This document shows, one piece after another, positions 7,269 through 12,182 of a stretch of DNA of 12,182 nt (the first letter of the stretch is position 1; the number at the start of each line of letters is the position of its first letter). The translations under genes and the position numbers were made by a program. The stretch comes from a bacterium. GTDB taxonomy: Bacteria; Blakebacterota; Blakebacteria; Blakebacterales; Blakebacteraceae. The stretch is from the NCBI GenBank assembly GCA_025774615.1, contig JALGVQ010000082.1, positions 1 to 12,182 on the forward strand. Reading direction: 5' to 3'. The notes beneath the pieces are model-generated. The model saw nothing but the letters and a program-made list of their open reading frames with translations. It was not told the DNA's origin and made no database searches.

Positions 7269-7748
7269 ATGAAGGGTATTTTCCGCTGTCCCGAATGCGG
7301 TACCGAAACACCACTCTACAAGAACCCCTTCCCGACGGCCGATTGTCTCATCCGACTCGACACTGATGATGGCCAGGAAGGACTCGTCCTCATCTGGCGG
7401 AAGAACGAACCCGTGGGCTGGGCGATCCCCGGAGGATTCATCGATTACGGTGAACGGGTCGAGGACGCCGCCCGGCGTGAGATGCAGGAGGAGACAGGAC
7501 TCGACCTCGAAGACCTTGAACTGTTCAGTGTCTGTTCCGCTCCCGATCGCGATCCGCGCTTCCACACCATAGCGACGGTATTCACCGCGCGGGGAAGAGG
7601 GGAGCTGCGAGCAGGGGACGACGCTGCCAGGGCGGTGGTGTTCCCTCTCGATGCATTGCCTCCCGCAGAAGAGATCGTCTTCGACCATGCAGAGATCATC
7701 GACCGCTATCTCGCTCACCGCCGGGAACAGGGGCAGGGCAGTGCCTGA
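7269..7748 (+). CDS. NUDIX hydrolase
   Basis: A 159-residue cytoplasmic pyrophosphohydrolase. The NUDIX box is complete at 56-78: Gly56, Glu62, Arg70-Glu71, Glu74-Glu75, Gly77, Leu78. It is preceded by WAIPGGFID, the usual entry to the metal-binding helix. The N-terminus has CPECG (Cys7, Cys10) and NPFPTAD, a half zinc-ribbon layout common in the ADP-ribose/nucleotide-cleaning NUDIX group. I see no second CxxC pair. The substrate (oxidised dNTP, ADP-ribose, NADH or other) cannot be read from the box. It lies 2 nt after the rhomboid stop, and its stop overlaps the next gene's GTG start, so it is probably translated as part of the same mRNA. The downstream dinB makes a nucleotide-pool role attractive but unproven. 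Confidence 0.92.
   Translation: MKGIFRCPECGTETPLYKNPFPTADCLIRLDTDDGQEGLVLIWRKNEPVGWAIPGGFIDYGERVEDAARREMQEETGLDLEDLELFSVCSAPDRDPRFHTIATVFTARGRGELRAGDDAARAVVFPLDALPPAEEIVFDHAEIIDRYLAHRREQGQGSA
7729..7733 (+). promoter_or_regulatory. Ribosome binding site of the methyltransferase-fusion gene
   Basis: AGGGG, within the NUDIX 3' end, lies 7 nt before the GTG at 7741 and supports that start. The ATG at 7651 would need a 98-nt overlap with the NUDIX gene. Confidence 0.5.
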
Positions 7749-9327
7749 GAAGCCAAAGAAGTCGGGAAACCCAGTAAACCCGGGAACACCGGAGAAGCCG
7801 GAGAACAGCCGTTCTGGTCTGATCGCCCGGATCACCACCGGCCGGTGGCGGATCACATGGGGCTGGGCGGCAGGGCTCATGCTGCTCCTGCTGGCCCGTC
7901 CCGTACCCGACTCGATCCTTGCCGGACTCCCTTTCGTACTGCTCGGTGAGTTCATCCGTGTGCTTGCCAGCGGATCGCTCATCAAGGAGAAGCAACTGAC
8001 CAACTGGGGCATCTATGCCCACATCAGGCACCCGCTCTACGTCGGTTCGACCCTGATCGGTCTCGGATTCATCGTCATGGCCCGGAGTGTATGGCTGGCC
8101 ATCCCCCTGATGGCCATCTTCGTCCTCATCTACAGCAGGACGGTCAAGTGGGAAGAGAGGCGGATGGAGGAGCGCTATGGCGATCTCTACCGTGAGTGGG
8201 CAGACCGGGTACCCCGTTTCTTTCCCCGCAGGCTCTCGGTCAAAGAGATACGTGAACACTTCACCCTGAAGCGGGCGTGGGTGAACCGGGAACAGCAGGC
8301 CGTACTGGGTGTGATCGTGGCCACAGCTGTGCTCTATCTGATCTTTCTCCTCTTCGCCGGATCGATCGTATTCGCGGCCCAGCTGACCACCTCTCCCCAG
8401 GCTGGATCCTCACGGCGACTCGATGCGCCCGATGTCACCGGGATCGTCCGGGACCTCGGTTTCGAACATCTCACACCTCCGGCTCCGGTGCTCTACCTCG
8501 ATCGGGTCGAAGGGGCCCGATCCGTGGCGCGACAGCTGCAGATAGCGTTCCTGGAAGCGAACGGCTTCTGGCGGAGCATGCTGGGCGGGTTCATTGCCGG
8601 GACCGGTGTCATATTCAGTGATTCACCGGTCTGGGTCGCGCTCCGCTCCGACCGGACCTACGGGTTTCCCGCCACCAGGGTGATGGTGGAGGGTGATGGA
8701 CTCATGGCCCTCCTCTCCCTGGAGGGATCGACACAGTTCAGTGACGACGCTGCCGAGACGGCACAAGTATCGCCTCTGAATTATCGCGGTCCCCTGATCG
8801 CGCATGGGCTCGCATCGAAAGAGGGAGCGGCCCGATACGCCAGGTCATGGGCATGGGTCCTGTACGCCGAAGGTATCTCGGGGAGCCTCCGTATCCGGAA
8901 TGATTTCTGGTGGCAGCGTCGTCTTGTGGGAAGCGCTGCGGCCTGCATGTTCCTCGAATCACCACGCGGCGAGGAGCTGGTGCCGGGAACGCTTGTGCCG
9001 CTCGAGACATGGAGCGAGTTCTGGATGGGATACCTGAATCCACGGGCGATCAGTCTGGCCGATGCCGGCCGGCAACTCACGACCGATGATCCGCGTGTGA
9101 TTCTCGAGCTCGACGCGAGGCTCTTTCAACTGGGACGGGAACTGTGGCACGCGTACGGTCCCCCGGTTTTCGCGCTCTTCAGATCGGCCTGGCCGGTCGA
9201 TGTTGCATTCGAGGACCCGCTGGCTGCCCTTGAGGCCATGTGGACGTCCTTCCCCGGTCAGCGGGAACTCTGGGAGTGGAGAGTGCTCACGCCCCGGGAA
9301 CCGCCACAACCTCCACCACCATCCTGA
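7741..9327 (+). CDS. Membrane protein: isoprenylcysteine-methyltransferase-like module fused to a large unrecognised C-terminal region
   Basis: 528 aa from the GTG at 7741, which overlaps the NUDIX stop by 8 nt (the frame is also open upstream). Residues 1-25 are Lys/Pro/Gly-rich with repeated EKP and NP-G units. Hydrophobic helices follow at about 38-78. The motif RHPLYVG (Arg96, His97), a further hydrophobic stretch at about 99-130, EERRMEERYG (from Glu138) and YREWADRVPRFFP match the ICMT/phospholipid-methyltransferase membrane family, which uses S-adenosylmethionine. That family usually ends here at about 170-200 residues. This protein continues with a transmembrane helix at about 188-213 and some 310 residues, Trp- and Arg-rich and probably periplasmic, that I do not recognise. 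This region includes AWVLYAEGIS (Glu377) and ends in a PPQPPPPS tail. There is no HExxH. It is followed after 5 nt by dinB. The methyl acceptor is unknown. Confidence 0.8.
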   Translation: MPEKPKKSGNPVNPGTPEKPENSRSGLIARITTGRWRITWGWAAGLMLLLLARPVPDSILAGLPFVLLGEFIRVLASGSLIKEKQLTNWGIYAHIRHPLYVGSTLIGLGFIVMARSVWLAIPLMAIFVLIYSRTVKWEERRMEERYGDLYREWADRVPRFFPRRLSVKEIREHFTLKRAWVNREQQAVLGVIVATAVLYLIFLLFAGSIVFAAQLTTSPQAGSSRRLDAPDVTGIVRDLGFEHLTPPAPVLYLDRVEGARSVARQLQIAFLEANGFWRSMLGGFIAGTGVIFSDSPVWVALRSDRTYGFPATRVMVEGDGLMALLSLEGSTQFSDDAAETAQVSPLNYRGPLIAHGLASKEGAARYARSWAWVLYAEGISGSLRIRNDFWWQRRLVGSAAACMFLESPRGEELVPGTLVPLETWSEFWMGYLNPRAISLADAGRQLTTDDPRVILELDARLFQLGRELWHAYGPPVFALFRSAWPVDVAFEDPLAALEAMWTSFPGQRELWEWRVLTPREPPQPPPPS

Positions 9328-9332
9328 TCCGC

Positions 9333-10511
9333 ATGATATTCCACGTCGACATGGATGCATTCTTCGTGTCGGTGGAACGCCTTCTCGATCCTGACCTGGA
9401 GGGTGTGCCGGTTGTTGTCGGCGGTGCGCCGGAGAGCAGGGGGGTGGTTGCCGCAGCATCGTATGAGGCACGCCGGTTCGGGGTGCACTCGGCCCAGTCG
9501 ATGTCGCGGGCCCTCAGGCTCTGTCCCCAGCTGGTCAGGGTCTCTCCCGATCACCATCACTACGGCGATTACTCGCGCAGGGTGGAGGCGATCCTCGATA
9601 CGTTCTCTCCGGTGGTCCAGAAGGTCTCTGTAGATGAAGCCTACCTCGACATGCGGGGAACAGAGCGGCTGTGGGGACCGGTGGATAAGGCCGCCCGGAG
9701 ACTGCAGGACACGATCCGGACAGAACTCGGTCTGCCCTGTTCAGTCGGGGGTGGCGCCAACCGGCTGATCGCGAAGATCGCCTCGGGCCGGGCAAAACCG
9801 GAGGGGATCTGTCTGGTTGCGACCGGTCAGGAACGGACCTTCCTCGATCCGCTTCCGGTCGGTGTCATTCCGGGGGTGGGGGAGGTCGTGCAGAAGAAGC
9901 TCGCGGACATGGGGGTCGGCACGATCGCAGACCTGCACGCGATCTCCGAGGATGAACTGATCCGGCAGTTCGGCGTGCACGGTCACGGACTGGCGGCCAG
10001 GGCCCGGGGTGAGGGGTCGGTGGTCCTCACTTCCCGGGGGGGACCGAAGTCGATGAGTCGGGAGACTACCTTTGCCACCGACGTTAAGGATATAGCGACC
10101 CTGATCAGTGTTCTGGCGCGTCTTCTCGACCGTGCCGCGGCCGGATTGCGGGAAGAGGGCTATATGGCCGGAGGCGTGGCAGTGAAAGTGCGTTACTCAG
10201 ATTTCTCGACGCCTTCGCGGAGTGAGAAGCTGCAGACCCCGACCGCTGTCGATACCATCCTGATGCCGGTAGCCAGACGGCTCTTCACCACCCTGTGGAA
10301 CCAGCGCAAGGAACCGGTGAGACTGCTTGGTGTCCGTCTGGAGCGGCTTGTGACCGAGGGACAGATGGGATTGTTCGACGCGCCCTCACGTCGCTGGGAG
10401 GAAGCACTGGAGGGTGTGGACCGGGTCAGGGAGCGGCACGGCCATGATTCTCTTCGCTGGGGGAGGGAGCTGGCAGGAAAAGAGGATGACCGGGAAATCA
10501 ATCCACCTTGA
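9333..10511 (+). CDS. dinB: DNA polymerase IV (Y-family translesion polymerase)
   Basis: A 392-residue error-prone polymerase that copies past damaged bases. The start MIFHVDMDAFF fixes the ATG at 9333 and carries metal ligand Asp6, with Phe11 as the probable steric gate. The second acidic pair is Asp101-Glu102 in SVDEAYLD. Palm and fingers motifs (AASYEARRFGV, GGGANRLIAKIASGRAKP) and a thumb helix-hairpin-helix (from about 174, VIPGVGEVVQKKL) are in place. The little-finger region begins near SMSRETTF (about 240). QMGLF (344-348) is a good beta-clamp-binding peptide, followed by a C-terminal extension. No Shine-Dalgarno is seen. It starts 5 nt after the previous stop, so termination-reinitiation is likely. 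No LexA-type operator was found upstream, and as the last gene of the set its damage control, if any, would come from elsewhere. Its 3' end overlaps the opposing gene by 14 nt. Confidence 0.96.
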   Translation: MIFHVDMDAFFVSVERLLDPDLEGVPVVVGGAPESRGVVAAASYEARRFGVHSAQSMSRALRLCPQLVRVSPDHHHYGDYSRRVEAILDTFSPVVQKVSVDEAYLDMRGTERLWGPVDKAARRLQDTIRTELGLPCSVGGGANRLIAKIASGRAKPEGICLVATGQERTFLDPLPVGVIPGVGEVVQKKLADMGVGTIADLHAISEDELIRQFGVHGHGLAARARGEGSVVLTSRGGPKSMSRETTFATDVKDIATLISVLARLLDRAAAGLREEGYMAGGVAVKVRYSDFSTPSRSEKLQTPTAVDTILMPVARRLFTTLWNQRKEPVRLLGVRLERLVTEGQMGLFDAPSRRWEEALEGVDRVRERHGHDSLRWGRELAGKEDDREINPP

Positions 10512-11136
10512 GGTTCTGCAGTCGCTCCCGGGCCTCACCGGCCTCCCAGGTATCAGGGTATCGTTCCACCAGCATTCCATAGATGGTGCGGGCCTGCTTC
10601 GGCCGATCGTTCGCCTCCCGGTAGGAAGCAACCTCGAGCGCGGTTCGACACCATAATCCCTCCGGTACACCTTCAGCCTTCAGGAGCCGGTTCTTTTCTC
10701 CTGTCAGACGCTCATCGTCGTCGAAATGGTCGGTGAGTATCTCCACCAGGCGAGCCTGGGCACGCCAGTCGCCCGGATCGGACTGATAGTGGTTCGTGAA
10801 CCACTCAACCGCCTCGGTGTATTCAGCTTTCTGCAACAGCGCTTCGCCCGGGCTGTGCTGAGGGCCGATATTGCCCGTATCACGCCCGAATGCCCCTGCG
10901 AATACCTTCGTAACCCCCCGGTCGATCAGATTACCGATAATGTGTCCGGCAAGCGGTCCCAGGATCAGCGCGACGGGATAGACGAACATGGAGGTATTGG
11001 GACCGAACACGTCATGCGCGTCAGCATTCATTGCTGCCAGCAGGCTGCCGCAGGTGAATCCAACCAGGCAGCTGAATCGCAGAATGCTTCCCTGGAAGTC
11101 TCTTCTGGTTCTGATGGTCTTTCTGGCCCGTGCCAT
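10498..11136 (-). CDS. Two-TM membrane protein with C-terminal TPR-like repeats, function unknown
   Basis: 212 aa. A short basic N-terminus (ARARKTIRTRR) is followed by hydrophobic segments at about 18-36 and 50-71, and then a soluble helical region. Residues about 95-137 (GEALLQKAEYTEAVEWFTNHYQ, then WRAQARLVEILTDHF, read as separate helices) and about 165-208 (YREANDRPKQARTIYGMLVER, then WEAGEARERLQNL) look like tetratricopeptide-type helix pairs with the usual A/Y spacing, probably a scaffold for protein contact. I cannot assign a partner or pathway. The ATG at 11136 has no Shine-Dalgarno, and a TATACT lies only 7 nt upstream on this strand, so the mRNA may be leaderless. It overlaps the end of dinB tail-to-tail and is divergent from the next gene. 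Confidence 0.75.
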   Translation of the reverse strand: MARARKTIRTRRDFQGSILRFSCLVGFTCGSLLAAMNADAHDVFGPNTSMFVYPVALILGPLAGHIIGNLIDRGVTKVFAGAFGRDTGNIGPQHSPGEALLQKAEYTEAVEWFTNHYQSDPGDWRAQARLVEILTDHFDDDERLTGEKNRLLKAEGVPEGLWCRTALEVASYREANDRPKQARTIYGMLVERYPDTWEAGEARERLQNLKVD

Positions 11137-11143
11137 GACGGTG

Positions 11144-11151
11144 AGTATACT
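11144..11151. promoter_or_regulatory. AGTATACT palindrome: possible shared -10 region between divergent genes
   Basis: The 104-nt divergent gap contains AGTATACT, which reads TATACT (5 of 6 to the -10 consensus) on both strands. On the minus strand a weak TTGCGA stands 19 nt upstream and the start codon only 7 nt downstream. On the plus strand I find no good -35. It could serve the TPR gene, both genes, or neither. Confidence 0.25.
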
Positions 11152-11222
11152 ACAGGTATGAACCGGCGTCGCAACGTGACGACAGACTGGATTGTGTTGA
11201 TCATACCAGCGGGAACAGTGTG

Positions 11223-11229
11223 AGGAAGG
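11223..11229 (+). promoter_or_regulatory. Ribosome binding site of the final gene
   Basis: AGGAAGG, a strong Shine-Dalgarno, lies 11 nt before the ATG at 11241. It favours that start over the GTG at 11220 (site would be internal) and over the ATG at 11301, which has no such site. Confidence 0.6.
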
Positions 11230-11240
11230 GAACGGTCGGG

Positions 11241-12182
11241 ATGACAGGGAGTAACAGCAGAGAGTTCGATCGACGGTCGTGCGCGGTCACGCTTTCTGAC
11301 ATGGAAGTCTTCATTTTCCCCGAACTGATGTACAGCCTCCTGCTGGCCAACATCATGTCGCCGAGGATCTGGAAGTGGCGGGAGGATCCCTGGTTCGACG
11401 GCCTGGAGGATATGAAGCCGTACCGGCGCATCACGCGGCTGAAGCAGTACATCATGGACCACTACCTCTTCAACCTCGACCTGAACACCTGGGGCCTCAC
11501 TTCCACCGAGCAGGAGATCGCCCGCTTCAGCGATTACATCTCTGAGGAAGCACTGAGCCAGTCGAACGCCCTCTTCGGATATGAGGGGGACAAATACTAC
11601 TTCGACATCGACATAAGGACCCACTTCGGTCTCGACTCCTACACCGGCAACATCATCCCGTACTGGAAGACCGAGACCGTCGAGGCGATGGACGCGTTCC
11701 GGCACAAGGAGAACTATCCCACCGGGGCGGGGGAGTGTGTCTCACTGGCAGCGCTCTATGCGGCGGCTCTCTTCATAGTCGCCCGTGTCCCGCTCAAAGA
11801 CATCTACATGATGGCTACACCGCTCCACTCGCAGAACTACATCGACCTGGGGGACGGGATACTCACCAACAACCGCCGGCTGGTGACAAAGAACATGTGG
11901 TACAACGGCACCGCGCTCTCAGCCCAGGCTCGGCGGGCTCTCGAGAATGAACGGATCACGATCGTCACCCACGAGAGCGGGTATATCCACACGCTCTTCG
12001 ACGAGGCCACGATCGATCGTGACGCTTACGACTATCTCTCAGAGCGGGTCCGCAGGTACCTGACCATCAATCCCACTGCCGATATTCTCGGCAACTGGCT
12101 GCGGCAGAGCAGGAGCCGTCAGGAGTGCTTCCAGGTGCGATGGACGATCCACGGCAGTGACCATTATATCGCCGCTGATCGG
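11241..12182 (+). CDS. Putative transglutaminase-like/papain-fold protein, cut by the window end
   Basis: The frame is open from the ATG at 11241 to the right edge (314 codons, no stop). I do not recognise the whole protein. The segment GAGECVSLAALYAAALFIVARVP, read around Cys166, resembles the nucleophile helix of transglutaminase-like domains (GxC...AALxxAxLRxxGIPAR). His196 (LHSQNYI) follows 30 residues later and Asn210 exactly 14 after that. This is the spacing of the Cys-His-Asp triad in that fold, with Asn in the third place as in papain. The N-terminal 150 residues are rich in Tyr, Trp and Asp and contain no signal peptide or transmembrane segment, so the protein is probably cytoplasmic. 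It could be an active peptidase/transferase or a structural relative. The C-terminus is missing from the window. It is divergent from the TPR gene. Confidence 0.65.
   Translation, partial: MTGSNSREFDRRSCAVTLSDMEVFIFPELMYSLLLANIMSPRIWKWREDPWFDGLEDMKPYRRITRLKQYIMDHYLFNLDLNTWGLTSTEQEIARFSDYISEEALSQSNALFGYEGDKYYFDIDIRTHFGLDSYTGNIIPYWKTETVEAMDAFRHKENYPTGAGECVSLAALYAAALFIVARVPLKDIYMMATPLHSQNYIDLGDGILTNNRRLVTKNMWYNGTALSAQARRALENERITIVTHESGYIHTLFDEATIDRDAYDYLSERVRRYLTINPTADILGNWLRQSRSRQECFQVRWTIHGSDHYIAADR

Noticed and set aside
6514-8259. Minus-strand open frames (6514-7314, 7158-8012, 7696-8259) opposite the rhomboid, NUDIX and methyltransferase genes
   Set aside because: They are antisense shadows. 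The plus strand has family-level motifs over the same stretch.
8767-8890. Active zinc-metallopeptidase reading of the methyltransferase-fusion C-terminus
   Set aside because: There is no HExxH anywhere in the region. The nearest histidine (IAHGLA) lacks the required Glu.
9240-9332. Earlier in-frame start for dinB
   Set aside because: The added 31 residues overlap the previous gene. Y-family polymerases begin just before the HVDMDAFF motif, as at 9333.
1-12182. tRNA, rRNA, CRISPR arrays, insertion sequences, integrase/att sites, riboswitches
   Set aside because: Reading both strands, I saw no cloverleaf with CCA/TTCRANNC-like arms, no regular spaced repeats, no terminal inverted repeats with transposase, and no untranslated gap longer than about 105 nt.

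Overview
The window is GC-rich, densely coded bacterial DNA with short gaps, frequent stop/start overlaps and one GTG start directly supported by family conservation. Every recognisable gene is an ordinary chromosomal type. I see no mobile element, CRISPR array, tRNA, rRNA or phage gene. The subtilase ends in a FlgD-like/T9SS-type-A-like C-terminal Ig domain. That ending, the high GC and the lipoprotein/TPR style of the small genes suggest a member of the FCB superphylum or a related candidate phylum (Eisenbacteria, Krumholzibacteriota, Latescibacterota-like). This is inference only, since no phylogenetic marker is present.

Region 1 (1-4663, plus strand) is a tight block. It holds the 3' end of an unidentified gene, which overlaps by ATGA a gamma-glutamyltransferase-superfamily Ntn hydrolase. 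trkA and trkH, the two parts of a Trk potassium uptake system, follow with gaps of 6 and 12 nt. The Ntn hydrolase keeps the catalytic Thr but has lost the residues that hold the gamma-glutamyl group, so it is probably an acylase/amidase or has another substrate.

Region 2 (4687-6507, minus strand) is a secreted subtilisin-like serine protease, convergent with trkH and divergent from the next block.

Region 3 (6553-10511, plus strand) is a likely four-gene operon: rhomboid intramembrane protease, NUDIX hydrolase, a membrane protein joining an isoprenylcysteine-methyltransferase-like module to about 310 unrecognised residues, and DNA polymerase IV (dinB). Gaps are 2 nt, an 8-nt overlap, and 5 nt. 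The NUDIX/dinB pairing would fit nucleotide-pool cleaning and translesion synthesis. The membrane members have no obvious link to that.

Region 4 (10498-12182) has a minus-strand two-TM TPR-like protein whose 3' end overlaps dinB by 14 nt. Divergent from it is a plus-strand gene cut by the window end, with a plausible Cys-His-Asn transglutaminase-like/papain-like core.

I do not see a convincing new multi-gene system. The best leads are the altered Ntn hydrolase next to trkAH, the methyltransferase fusion, and the truncated Cys-His-Asn protein.
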